A stretch of DNA of 51,420 nt from assembly GCA_900404475.1 (NCBI GenBank), contig OUQQ01000210.1, positions 1 through 51,420 of the forward strand, in the 5' to 3' direction. Position 1 is the first letter of the stretch. The number at the start of each line of letters is the position of its first letter. Both the position numbers and the translations under genes were made by a program. A model generated the notes under the pieces. It was not told the origin of the DNA, made no database searches, and saw only the letters and a list, made by a program, of their open reading frames with translations. Positions 1-10,697 of this stretch are shown in pieces. Origin of the DNA: Spongospora subterranea (taxonomy: Eukaryota; Endomyxa; Phytomyxea; Plasmodiophorida; Plasmodiophoridae).

Positions 1-49
1 TAGAACAGATACTACACTTGATCTTAGCCAAAAGGCCGAGAAGGTTGAT
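1..49 (-). ncRNA. U2 spliceosomal snRNA, 5' end (cut by window edge)
   Basis: The minus strand reads into the most conserved part of U2 snRNA: the CTTCTCGGCCTTTTGGCTAA stem-I region is followed by the branch-point recognition element GTAGTA (plus-strand positions 10-15) and TATCTGTTC. In the spliceosome this segment pairs with the intron branch site and with U6. Only about the first 48 nt are inside the window. The first nucleotides differ slightly from the common AUCGCUUCUC start, so the exact 5' end (near 47-50) is estimated. Confidence 0.93.
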
Positions 50-71
50 CATACCGGTCCATCTCATGCTG

Positions 72-80
72 TTTATATAT
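72..80 (-). promoter_or_regulatory. TATA box of the U2 snRNA gene
   Basis: On the minus strand ATATATAAA lies about 25 nt upstream of the inferred U2 5' end, the normal distance for a TATA element. I saw no clear proximal sequence element further upstream. A TATA box here would bear on RNA polymerase choice in this lineage, but that is inference. Confidence 0.5.
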
Positions 81-1074
81 CGCCAGAAGAGGGGTTAAGA
101 ATTATGGGACCCAGTCTGACCCAGGACATAAACTTAATCGCTGTTCACTATTTTGTACATAACACGTGGGCCAATATTGACCATCACGGTGCACCGTGCA
201 CGAGAGCGGTGTCCTTCACGAGCTGGTTTCTACTCTGTTGCTTGTCGAAGGCCCTTTAGGCCATTACATTGGGAAATCGCCCTCAAATCGTGGGTCGACC
301 TAGACGCAAAGTATTCTTGTGTTCCGACACATTAATAATGGCATTCTATTGGTCTATAGAGGAAAAAATAACGCGCGAATGCGATGTCATGGATTTTCTT
401 TTAATTCGGGTCAATTTATAGCCGGCATTCTTCACTTCGGTTAATCATTTGACAAGAAAACACTGAAATCTCTGTTCCACGATAGGGTCTCGTATGGTTG
501 TTACCACCATAAACAGCTCATTCATTTATATTCATTTGCGACGACACTTGATGGAAATCCAAACGGTGAGTTTCAAGTTTCATAATTTACAACCATCAAC
601 ACTCAAATACCGCTGGCAATCGTAAAAAACCACAATTTCTACAATCTACACAACGCTGGATCGAAACAATGTGTCAAATATACAGAAAACACACAATTTC
701 ACCGAAGATACGAAAAAAATTAGCATTGCAATTGTTGTCCTGTTTGGCTCTACACCATTTCAAGACAATATTGGGCCGATCAGACAATATACACCGGAGA
801 TGTGGTCAATATGTACAATCCATTTTAAGATATAAGATGTATACTGGAAGGGTTTGCCAGACGTGAGTTGTCGCGTCAGCGGTGAGTTCAGCCAAGTTTG
901 GGCAAAAACTGTAGAAGAGTTGAGCCGGACCCTGATTTCGCCAGCTGGTGTCGCAGAGTACCCAGGAGACCGAAGGCGCTCCCAGCGAGAATACCGGCCG
1001 CGGCCGCCGCTCGTACACCGCCTATAAACGCAGCAATTTGATTAGGTCAAAATTTACTTAAACGAGTCCAAAAG
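81..1074. other. Intergenic, no gene recognised
   Basis: About 1 kb between U2 and TIM23. Only short open frames without recognisable protein features occur, and I saw no repeat or RNA gene. Confidence 0.5.
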
Positions 1075-1704
1075 CTAAAAAATCTTATGGTACGACATTG
1101 GGTTGAACAGATACTGATAATTACAGTTAAGACCGACTAACAGAGAATAAAACCACTTCAATGGCTGAACGGCAATGAACGTACGAGTGGACTTATAGAC
1201 AATGCCAGTTAACATCGCTCCTCCAATCTCATTATAGACATCAGATCGGTCTCTTATTGTGGCCAGGCCGTTGTTAAAACACGTATAGAACAACGCTACG
1301 AGAACAGCCAGATATCAGGACTGTAACAGCAAGGACGTCGTTACCGCGGTGATCACGTTACCCATGGTGCCGAATGAGTTGGCGAAACTGCCTCCACGTT
1401 TTCCAGCACCGTTCAAGATGGCATTGACACGAAGTTTCAGATTCGTGGCGTCCTTCGAGCGTAAACCTAAAGCAGCGCCATACAGGCCACCAAGGACAAG
1501 ACCGCTCCCATAACTCAGACCGCAATTCAGGGTCATTTGCTGGAAAAGCGAGCGCTGGTGCTGGACGGGGAACAGGTAATCGGGCTGCGAACGCGACGAT
1601 TGTGGCGCCCCATAGATGCCCAGGATTGGCGCCAGGCGCGACGCATCGATCGTGGACAGGTCGGGAATAATGCCGCCGCCGTTGCGATCGTCATCGCGAC
1701 CCAT
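1075..1704 (-). CDS. TIM23: Mitochondrial inner membrane import translocase subunit TIM23
   Basis: TIM23 forms the presequence-import channel of the mitochondrial inner membrane. Exons 1704-1362 and 1295-1075 join in frame into 187 aa. After a short N-terminal segment (LAPILGIYG, DYLFP, as in TIM23 intermembrane-space tails) come four hydrophobic Gly-rich segments typical of the Tim17/Tim22/Tim23 family: GLVLGGLYGAALGLR, an R-x-G-x-x-x-N-x-x-G segment, ALFYTCFNNG, and GGAMLTGIVYKSTR. The 66-nt intron (1296-1361, GTAACG...CGTAG) is a multiple of three but holds a TGA, so retention would truncate the protein; removing it restores the family's spacing. The acidic presequence-receptor domain is much shorter than in yeast TIM23. 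Tim17 is the main alternative, but the N-terminus fits TIM23 better. Confidence 0.8.
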
Positions 1705-2576
1705 TTCTCCAATGGATCTCTCGGACTATTTTATATTTATGGCGCTACGGTCCGATGCGAAGACTTGGACACGAGCGATCAATCAGAAAATTAATGGAAT
1801 CACGAAATTTATGCAATGAAATTATATGCAATGTTTCGATTATCACTGATTTGCGAATTTGAAATATTGAGCTCCAATCACCTTCAAGGCATGTTCTAGG
1901 CGGATTTACGATTTTTCTCATAATTCGAACGGATTGAGTTTAGGTTGCTGCTTAGCGGTACAGTATCTTGCTAGTTTCACATAGCCGGGTTTGGTTCCAT
2001 TCGGCTGTGCGCAATCATTATCACGTCACGAAAAGTTGTACTAAATATATCGGGTGAATAGTTCAGTATTGTCAAGCAAAAATTTGAGTTTGAAATCAAT
2101 AATCGGGACCTTCGCATGAAGGTTTGCTACTTATTATTAGAAAATAGTGTTAGGGCACCTCGAACATGCCATCATTGCGTTTCTAATGGAACTGTTATTC
2201 TGCCATTCAAATTTGAGCGAAAATTTAGGATTCTGTTTTTTTTTTTTCAATAGTCACTGATGTCATCGTGGCCGTGAACCCCTGGTAAAATGTTGCTGTG
2301 GAGCTATTGCCAGATTAAGCATTATCCGCATCGACGGCCGTTGAGAACGACTACAGACAACGGCAATCTAATTATTGGTTCAAATCATGGTTTCAAGACC
2401 GATGGTGTTCATATCTGGAGCGATAAGCTCTAGAAGTTGTACCATCCTATTGGTTTAACCGCCCAGATAAAAAAAATCGCCCAGAGACAAAGAGAAACAA
2501 AACCGTCGGAATATGATTATTTTTATTGAATACCTTTCGATCATATTCCATTCTTCAAAACATTCACAAACACACT
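1705..2576. other. Intergenic, no gene recognised
   Basis: AT-rich spacer between TIM23 and the metallo-beta-lactamase-like array, with a T run near 2238-2249. No long ORF or repeat was seen. Confidence 0.5.
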
Positions 2577-3564
2577 TTATGATTTGTCATTTTCATACTT
2601 CTTGGACAGATCATCAAGAGTCTTATCGACTTTCTGCAACAGATGCGATACTTTTTCATGAGCATGGCCAATGATATTATCGTTATGCGCCGTGCAAAGA
2701 TTAGCGAATTGCCAATCGTTCAGCAGATCCTTCATCCATTGCTTGAACTGCTGTGGCGCCTCCTTAGTGGGATAAAGACCAACCGTGGTCAAGGATGGAT
2801 GAAAGCGCAGACCTGTTGGCGCTGCCAATCGGATCGGGTTCAGGGGTGATAGGTTGAAATAAATAAGCGTGTCGTCGTTGAACACAGTCTTGCTTTTTCG
2901 ATGGAAAACCACAACGTTTGAGAAATGATTAGTGTCTTCTGGTTGAGGATTGTCAAATTCCGATCCAGAAGGAATGCGCATTGATACATCAGGCTCCCCT
3001 AAAAAAAACCCAAAAATTAGCGAGAAACTACTATAATCCACAGCCAATTTTCTTCACATTTCTTGAGAGTTTCCGGATCGTTAATGCTATTCTTCGCCCA
3101 TGGAATATCAGGGAAATTGCGAACGTGTCGTGGGGTTCCAAAATATTGAGCGTTGGGATACATTGAATAAAAATCTCGGAAAAACAGAGTGTGATACGGA
3201 TGGGTCCCTGGGCGATAATATCAAGGAATGATCACAAATCTATGGCGTTCTGTTTACCTATGACGGCGTCAATCAGGTTCCCATTATCGGTGAGCAAATC
3301 GATATCAGCCTTTTGCCCAGGAGAAAGTTTCACAGTATCAAGGACGAGGAACCGTCCGCTGGTGGTCCGGCAGAGCGCCATATGAGTCCCGATATTCAGA
3401 AAGAATTTCCGCCAGAACGGCGCCCGCAGATGAAAGAACCCATCGCCAATCTCGACGAAATGTTTCAGCCGTAAGCCCTCAGAAGGAACGCCACACGATT
3501 CAAACTTGGTCATTTGAGTCATTTGAGTCAAATGACCCGGGACGAGGGCCGCGCACGGCAACAT
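2577..3564 (-). CDS. Metallo-beta-lactamase-fold-like protein, copy A
   Basis: Three exons (3564-3258, 3207-3058, 2998-2577) with 50- and 59-nt GT-AG introns give 292 aa in one frame. Exon 1 carries HFVEIGDGFFHLR and RFLVLDTVKL; exon 2 THPYHT followed by YPNAQYFGTPRHVR; exon 3 MRIPSGSEF, FNDDT and NLCTAHNDN. The layout of THPxHT, a later Asp and a C-terminal TAH resembles uncharacterised eukaryotic proteins with a metallo-beta-lactamase-like fold, although the classical HxHxDH motif is absent. The substrate is unknown. Two other intact genes in the window (5082-6063 and 6901-7825) share the same exon layout and intron phases. The N-terminus before LKHFVEIG has a tandem TQM repeat and differs from the other copies, so the start is less sure than the rest. 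Confidence 0.8.
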
Positions 3565-3799
3565 AATTCACCAACATGGCCGTTTACAGTTTACTGTAGC
3601 CGTATTTGGTTTTGTCCAGACACGCGATGACAAAACGCAAATCATTTGATCTGTTACTTGTTTGTATCTCGTTATTGAAATAGCTTTCAAAGCGTTTCCG
3701 TGGTGCAATATGGGCACGTGAGTAATGTGAAAAATTCTCAACGATGTCACCCTGGTGACAATCAGGTGTCTGAATTCATATCCCATCATCTGTATGTCG

Positions 3800-4500
3800 T
3801 TTGATGATGATCACTACCGCCGCTGTCTTCTTCGTTGTCATGGGCCTGACGTTCTCGTCCCCGGGTAAACAAGACACCAACAAAAGAGTTGAAGAGATTT
3901 AAAGAGATTGGCGAGGGATTCTTTCATCTGCAATATTGGACACATGTGGCCCTGGGTCGCCGACCTAATGGACGATTCTTGGTTCTCGACGTCGTAAAAC
4001 TTTCGAAAAGCGAAAAGCCGAATTCGACTGCATCACTCCGGTGTACTCCGATTTGCACTCACATCTAAGCAGACATCATCTAGTTGGCAGGATACCAGCT
4101 TGTGGCGCTGATTGATTGACGCGGTCATCGGTATTACATCCGATATTTTATTGAGTTTGTGTTATTTGTCGCTATTGTCAGCGACTCCATACCACTAATT
4201 TCCCCAGATTCTTCGAGAAGTACTCGAATCTGAAGTATTACACGACGCCATTATCGGGTTGCTCAAATGTTAAGTGGGCGGGAAAGTTAAAGCCGAATTC
4301 TGGACGCATGAAATGTGTAAGAGATACCCATTCATCGCCTGATGTGCAGAATAAATTCGTGTTCCCGTGATAGTCGAGAGCGCCATGTGAGTCAATTCAT
4401 GATGAATTTCCGCCACAATGACGCGTGCAGATGGAAAACCCGTCACCGATCGAAAAGATGTATCAGCCGTACGCCTTCAGAAGGAACCCGATACGATGGC
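3800..4500 (+). pseudogene. Decayed, partly inverted copy of the metallo-beta-lactamase-like gene (copy C)
   Basis: Read on plus, 3806-4140 resembles exon 1 of the copy at 5082: the same hydrophobic start, the GEGFFHL-type segment and NGRFLVLDVVKL. It is broken by stops, a deletion in the middle and an unrelated insert at about 4040-4110. A remnant of exon 2 with its intron acceptor follows at 4150-4315. From about 4370 to 4497 the homology flips: the plus strand now matches the reverse complement of an exon 1, closest to the plus-strand text of copy A at 3375-3500. The locus is therefore a chimera of a plus-oriented and a minus-oriented copy and cannot encode the protein. Confidence 0.75.
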
Positions 4501-5081
4501 GGTCAATTAGATAAAGTGAACTGTGAAGATTGACCTATCATGGCAACATGGTATATATCGTTAAAGGAATAATTTTTAAAGAGGTTTCGTGGTGCAATAT
4601 GTGGATGTGAGTAAAATGACCTGTATGAAGGTAAATAGCGGAATGGTCTGATGATTGAAGGCCATTTGATGTTGCTCATTTGACTGTTCATCACAATAAA
4701 CCATACGATTAACGTCTGGTACAAATTCCGCTCTAACCTCTTTGCAGTTAATGAAAAAATTATCTGATTACACCTCACCCTGAATATTTCTAGAGGATAG
4801 TTGGTACCGCGGAACACTCGAGTCTGTACGACATATCCCCCTCGTCAACCAAGTGAGGGCGAGGAGCTACCGACACGGAGCGATTCCCGTCACTGGGTCT
4901 ATATTTGGCCCCAGGGGTCACATACCACCAGTCAACGGCATAGCACAATTGACAGGGGGACTTGTCTGAGTGCCTCCATCTGGGACGTGGGGTCATGCCG
5001 TGGCGCACCCGGGATCGGTGGCTCACCCGAATTATCATGTTATCTTCATTAACATAGCGCGAAGGTGCTGATCTGCTGGCG
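4501..5081. other. Spacer with a more GC-rich block, no gene recognised
   Basis: No conserved ORF. The stretch 4801-5060 is noticeably more GC-rich than its flanks and begins and ends abruptly between array members; it has no match elsewhere in the window that I could see. Confidence 0.4.
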
Positions 5082-6063
5082 ATGATGTCGTCTATATGTT
5101 GTTCGATGATGTTAACTACCGCCGCTGTCTTCTTTGTTGTTATGGGCATGACCTTCTCGTTCAGCGTTGCACCAATTAACCAGTTGAAGCATTTCGTCGA
5201 GATTGGCGATGGATTTTTCCATTTGCGCAGCAAATTCTATATTGCATATGTTCTCGATATCGGCACCCATATGGCCCTAGTTCGCCGACCTAATGGACGA
5301 TTCCTGGTTCTCGACGTCGTGCAGCTTTCGGAAAGCGAACAGGCCGAATTCGACATCATTACAAACAATGGAAAATGGATTGATGGGGTCATCGGTACGT
5401 CATCCGCCATCCTGTAATCTTCATCGCATTTATCGTTATTGGCAGGAACGCATCCTTTCCATACCACATATTTTCCCAGTTTCTACGAGAAGTACCCGAA
5501 TGCGGCATATTATGGCTCCCCACGCCATCACCGCGCGTGCCCGCAAGTTAAATGGGCGGGAATGTTAGCCCCGAACGATACGCGATCTCTGAAAATGTGT
5601 AAGAAATACTTATTGATCGCCTCAAGTGCAGAATTTGACTCGTGTTCCCGTAATAGTCGAACCAGATATTGAAATGCGCATTCCTGACGGCGCTGAATTC
5701 TTCAATCCACTGCCAGAGAATTTCAATCACTTTACGAACGTGTTTGTCTTCCACCCGCAGAGCAAAACTGTGTTCAATGATGACACGATTGTCAACTGGC
5801 GGTCATCGGTCCTTTCACCGGTTCATTATATCAAATTTATTCAGGGACTTCATTTCCATCCATCTATGGTCCAGTACGGGATCAAGCACGATAGTGAATC
5901 CCCAGGGCTGTTTATCAAGTGGATGCGGCAATTGCTGGAGGATTGGCAGTTCGATAATCTGTGCACAGCACATTGCGAAAATCTAATCGGGGGCGCTCAC
6001 GATGCTGTCACTGATCTTCTGAACAAATCTGAGGATACGATTATGAACATTCCCTCTTCATAG
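5082..6063 (+). CDS. Metallo-beta-lactamase-fold-like protein, copy B, with N-terminal hydrophobic segment
   Basis: Exons 5082-5394, 5446-5598 and 5657-6063 join (51- and 58-nt introns) into 290 aa. Residues 8-30 form a strongly hydrophobic stretch, so this copy probably has a signal peptide or membrane anchor that copy D (6901-7825) lacks. The core has HFVEIGDGFFHLR, THMALVRRPNGRFLVLDVV, THPFHTTYF, YPNAAYYGSPRH, MRIPDGAEF, FNDDTIV and NLCTAH. A metal-dependent hydrolase-like fold is inferred from the THPFHT and TAH positions; no activity can be named. It is the best-preserved plus-strand member, and the decayed copy at 3800-4500 resembles it most. A GC-rich block precedes it. Confidence 0.82.
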
Positions 6064-6900
6064 CTCAGCTTGATTGTTAATAATTATCCAACTATGGTTC
6101 AATACTATCAACATAGAGTCTTTTGATACAGTATCACCGAATCGCCCTTTCGTTTTCTGACTGTTTTGATAATCAATCGATATTTGTTGAGAACGGTGGT
6201 TTCACACAGAAACTGCTGAACATGAGAAAGATATCGTAGTTTTTGGCGATGATAACCGGGAACTTAAAGGAAGTGGATAGTCTTTCTATCGTGAATAAGA
6301 TGTCTCTGAACTGATCAATGAGGATTACGCTGAACAAATCAGCCAGATAGGAACAATATTCGAATTGGTCTCTGAAATTGATATGACTGTATTATCAATC
6401 CCGTCTTTTGATGGGCGATGGCAAAGGAATGTGCTCGTTAACAGTTTCTGTTCAGTACCTTGTCTATCGCGCCGCTCACTACACACCTTTTCAGGCCGAA
6501 GGAACCCGTCTGGGCAATGAATCAAAGGCAACAATCGAATTGTCAGAGCCAGTTTGAACATTGGATGACATTCGCCGGCAGAATAGTTGATGAAATTGAC
6601 GTACATTGCTGACAGCAAATATAATGATCAAACTGTAGGACGTCTGGTTGATGTTGCCCAATTGCTTCTGCTATTGATTGCTGTTGACCATAACTAAACA
6701 TTAGGGGGCACCTTTAGGTCAGGTCAGCACGAACTCAATCGGGCTGCCATCACATCATCTCACGTCCAATATTACTGTTTTATCTGTTAATAGTGACCAA
6801 CGACACTGACAAACTATCGGAACATGGCGCAATGAATTATTGGTTGATATGAAAATTCAAAAATCGCAAACTGTTCACGTCCCGCCCTGACGTCTTCGGG
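6064..6900. other. Intergenic between convergent array members
   Basis: No conserved coding frame. A few short frames on both strands (for example around 6300-6480) lack any feature I recognise. Confidence 0.4.
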
Positions 6901-7825
6901 TCATTGTCGATCAGAGTACTTTTTGGACAGGTCATCGAGAACTTGGTCAACGCTCAGCAGTAAATCGGACACCTTTCGATGCGCATCGCCAATCACATTA
7001 TCGTTATGGGCCGTACACAGATTGTCAAACTGCCAATCATTCAGAAGATGTTGCATCCATTTCTTGAACGCCAGCGGGGCGTCTGGGTTGTGCTGTAGTC
7101 CAACCGACGTCATGGTCGGATGGAAATGCAGACCTTGAATCATATTGATGTAGTGAACAACTGACCACGCCGACGATTGCCAATTCACGATCGTGTCGTC
7201 ATTGTAAACGGTATTGCTTTTCGGATGGAACACGAACACGTTCGCAAAGTGATTCGTCAGCTCGGGTTTCGGATCAACAAACTCGGCGCCGCTGGGAATG
7301 CGCATCTGAATATCTGGCTCAACTGAGATACAGAACAGTACTCAGATGGCGAAACTCGTTGGCTGATTTGATAACGATACATGCGGTGAGGGCGATTGGA
7401 TTCGCCGGATTTAACCCATCTTTTACCCAATTGATATTGGGGAACAGGCGGCAATGACGTGGCGTTCCATAGTATTTAGCGTTCGGGTACATGGCGTAGA
7501 ACTCGGTGAAATAGGACGTATGGAATGGATGGGTTCCTGAATACACGTCGATGGAGGTTTACAGACGGATTACCGATATGGATTTACCAATAACGGCGTC
7601 GATCAGTTTCCCGTTATTAGTGATCGTATCGAGTTCAGACTTTTCGCTGGCGGACAGGTTGATTGTGTCCAAGACCAGAAATCGTCCAGTGCTTCGGCGA
7701 CACAGCGCCATTTGCGTCCCTATATCGAATAGGTACCCGAGATAGAACTTCCCCCGCAAATGGAAGAACCCATCACCGATCTCCACGAAATGCTTCAATT
7801 GACCCGGGGCGGTGTTCTGTCCCAT
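6901..7825 (-). CDS. Metallo-beta-lactamase-fold-like protein, copy D
   Basis: Exons 7825-7588, 7536-7381 and 7322-6901 join through 51- and 58-nt introns into 271 aa. The protein starts MGQNTAPGQLKHFVEIGDG, so it has no hydrophobic leader and is probably cytosolic, unlike copy B. It keeps HFVEIGDGFFHLR, RFLVLDTINL, THPFHTSYF, YPNAKYYGTPRH, MRIPSGAEF, YNDDTIV and NLCTAHNDN. Intron positions and phases match the copies at 2577-3564 and 5082-6063, showing descent by duplication of a spliced gene rather than by retroposition. Its function is unknown. Confidence 0.82.
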
Positions 7826-8071
7826 TTTGTTGAATGAATGTCAATTAGGCGATCCCGCAACATCGACATAATTGTGCGAATTCATTGAGGACCACAAAAT
7901 ACAAATACCAAGGTTGATCAAACCACCTGGTACTGTTTGACCGGCGTTGTCGCAAACGGAAACTAGAGCCAATATCAAGATTGCTAAGTGATGATCTTAT
8001 GGAATAGTTTACCAGATGGCGTCGTTCCTTAACCACAGTTTGCGATTATAATTCTTTTCCTCTGTTAAAGA

Positions 8072-9080
8072 GTGTGTCACTGTCTCTGGAACAAATGGAG
8101 AAATCCATTGGTCATGTCGCAGCCGCTTTCAACCGAGATCTCGACATCGCTACACCATGTCATCAGCCGTTTGGATCATCTGGAGGCAAAATCCCAACAA
8201 TCGAACATCCGCGAGAACGCTCACGTGGTTCATCGCCCATCGGTAATCAGCCACGATCGCTGATCCAAAATTGCAACAATCCGCACACCAACGATCCGCA
8301 CTGCTAGAGAAGAGCACCGAAAACGCGTTTAAAGGCATTACCACCACAGGATTATGAACCTGGCCTCGAACTCCCTATTTCACGAGAAGGCCACGTGGCG
8401 ATGATGTTGCAAAAATCCCTTTCATTATTTCCCGATCAGGCAGATTGCTTGGATGCCCGTCAATTTATTACCCGTTGTTTATCATTTTATTAGTTGGTTC
8501 ACGAATTTTCTTATCATCAGGCTAAAGACATATTTGCCCAACTTAACTTACACCTGCCGAACGTCGGAAACCAGTTAAACCGGAGATATTGCTCTAGTTT
8601 CCGAAAGAACGAAACCGCAAGTATTTCATGGTGAACGTCAAAAAACTGATCTGTGTTCAGCCTCGTCCTAGTTATGACTCTAAACTAACTCATCGCAATA
8701 CCATTTTACCTGTTCTATCTCTCCCGGCTATTACACTAACGACCCCTCTTCCTCAATCCTTTTCTCATCCATTTTTATCTGTAGGAATCGAGTTGAATGT
8801 CCAAGCTCACCCGGTTCAGCATGACTCTTATTCGCTGGAGTTCTCAGACGCAATTCGTACTGAAATCCAGTCCTTACTCCACGAAGGACGCATCAGAGCT
8901 ATTCCATCCTCAGAAGCTCATCAACGCGAATTATCATATTCCTTTACAGTGTCCAAGCACGGCACGACTACACGAAGATTGGCACATAACTTCAAATATT
9001 TCAATTCGTTTATGTCAAATCCCTCCCGTAACTTTTCCTAAAGCTAAGCAGATTCTATCGACAACTGCTGGGGGGGAATA
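8072..9080 (+). mobile_element. DIRS-like retroelement fragment 1 (gag-like region and start of reverse transcriptase), decayed
   Basis: A coiled-coil-like gag frame appears in pieces from 8074, with the stretch FSYHQAKDIFAQL at about 8505-8545 that also occurs in the larger element at 47190-49031. An in-frame stop (the element at 47.3 kb has Gln there) and frameshifts break it. From 8628 a frame resembles the N-terminal part of the reverse transcriptase of that element: IPSSEAHQRELSYSFTV, SKHGTTTRR and HNFKYFNSF. It stops at about 9080 before the catalytic YLDD region, where the sequence turns back on itself. It is clearly a different subfamily from the 47-kb element. Confidence 0.75.
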
Positions 9081-9418
9081 TGCAACTATCTGCTTATTCC
9101 CCCCGAGTTGTCGATAGAATCTGCTTAGCTTTAGGAAAAGTTACGGGGCGATTTAATATAGTAGACGAATTAACATATTTAAAGTTATGTGCCAATCTTC
9201 GTTTAGTCGTGCCGTGCTTGGACACTGTAAAGGAATATGATAATTCGCGTTGATGAGCTTCTGAGGATGGAATAGCTCTGATGCGTCCTTCGTGGAATAA
9301 GGACTGGGCTTCAGTACGAATTGCGTTTGGGAACTCCAGCGAATAAGAGTCATGTCGAACCGGGTGAGCTTGGACATTCAACTCGATTCCTACAGATAAA
9401 AATGGATGAGAAAAGGAT
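8756..9418. repeat. Fold-back inverted repeat of the DIRS-like reverse-transcriptase start
   Basis: Left arm 8756-9080 (plus) and right arm about 9095-9418 (minus) encode the same segment of reverse transcriptase, separated by a 14-nt loop (9081-9094). The right arm is readable as a minus-strand frame from 9381 to 9094. The arms differ at several amino acids, so they are not identical copies. Confidence 0.85.
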
Positions 9419-9801
9419 GGTGACCAATATTTGCATATATTTTAGAATTGAATGCGCCAGGGTAAGAATAACTTCCTCGTCGGAAGTTCATCGGAATTGG
9501 CCTTACGACGCGTGACCAAAATACACAATTACGACTTCCCATACCGTAGGCGCTCTGACATTCTCAAACAACTCTTTCAAAGGCGGCTATGATGGCAATA
9601 TCAATTTTTATCGCCACACCATGAGCGGGATCTACATAACATGTGAGGGATGACGATCAATGCAGGACAATTGCCACTGATTGCCCATTGGATATATATG
9701 TTCCCTCTAAAACTGATTACTATCAATCCGTGAAACATTCCTCCCAACGCCTATGGACAAGTTTTTTCGGATTGCCCCCAACATGGCAATTGTGAATATT
9801 C
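9419..9801. other. Spacer, no gene recognised
   Basis: Short frames only. A minus-strand frame from about 9901 to 9707 is open but unrecognised; it runs into the duplicated sequence beside the N gap. Confidence 0.3.
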
Positions 9802-10563
9802 GACTTTCCGGCACCGACATTAACGTACGAATCTCAAACGCTCCGGTCGTTTTGTGAAATTCTGAGTAGAGCGAGTTGTTGGCCAACATCACAAATACCA
9901 CTCTTTATTTGCACAATAGATGTGCGCCATCCTTCCAGGGCTTTTGTGATCATATCCTGCGCGGCCCTACACAGTCCCTGAATATTGTTTTGCGGTGACA
10001 GGCGGTGTACAGAAATGCGTATTGTCACACGGACTTACGTTAAGTGCAAAGGNNNNNNNNNNNNNNNNNNNNNNNNNNNNNNNNNNNNNNNNNNNNNNNN
10101 NNNNNNNNNNNNNNNNNNNNNNNNNNNNNNNNNNNNNNNNNNNNNNNNNNNNNNNNNNNNNNNNNNNNNNNNNNNNNNNNNNNNNNNNNNNNNNNNNNNN
10201 NNNNNNNNNNNNNNNNNNNNNNNNNNNNNNNNNNNNNNNNNNNNNNNNNNNNNNNNNNNNNNNNNNNNNNNNNNNNNNNNNNNNNNNNNNNNNNNNNNNN
10301 NNNNNNNNNNNNGACTTTCCGGCACCGACATTAACGTACGAATCTCAAACGCTCCGGTCGTTTTGTGAAATTCTGAGTAGAGCGAGTTGTTGGCCAACAT
10401 CACAAATACCACTCTTTATTTGCACAATAGATGTGCGCCATCCTTCCAGGGCTTTTGTGATCATATCCTGCGCGGCCCTACACAGTCCCTGAATATTGTT
10501 TTGCGGTGACAGGCGGTGTACAGAAATGCGTATTGTCACACGGACTTACGTTAAGTGCAAAGG
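9802..10563. repeat. Identical 251-bp direct repeat flanking a 260-N gap (likely assembly duplication)
   Basis: Positions 9802-10052 and 10313-10563 read the same, and the Ns (10053-10312) sit exactly between them. The exact identity and exact abutment on the gap suggest that overlapping contig ends were scaffolded instead of merged. Both copies contain a short minus-strand open frame of unknown meaning. Confidence 0.9.
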
Positions 10564-10697
10564 ATCTACAGTCCACTCAAGGTCAGGATGGGGTTTAAGT
10601 GCGTCTCGCTGGCGAGGACGTGCTGGTTCTCGCTGTACTATCTGTACACGTTTCCGGGTGTTGAGGCTGCGCTAATGCATGTTTGGGTGATAATCAA

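Noticed and set aside
9985..10492. Long open frames across the N gap
   Set aside because: Their length comes from unknown bases being read through; no real coding evidence.
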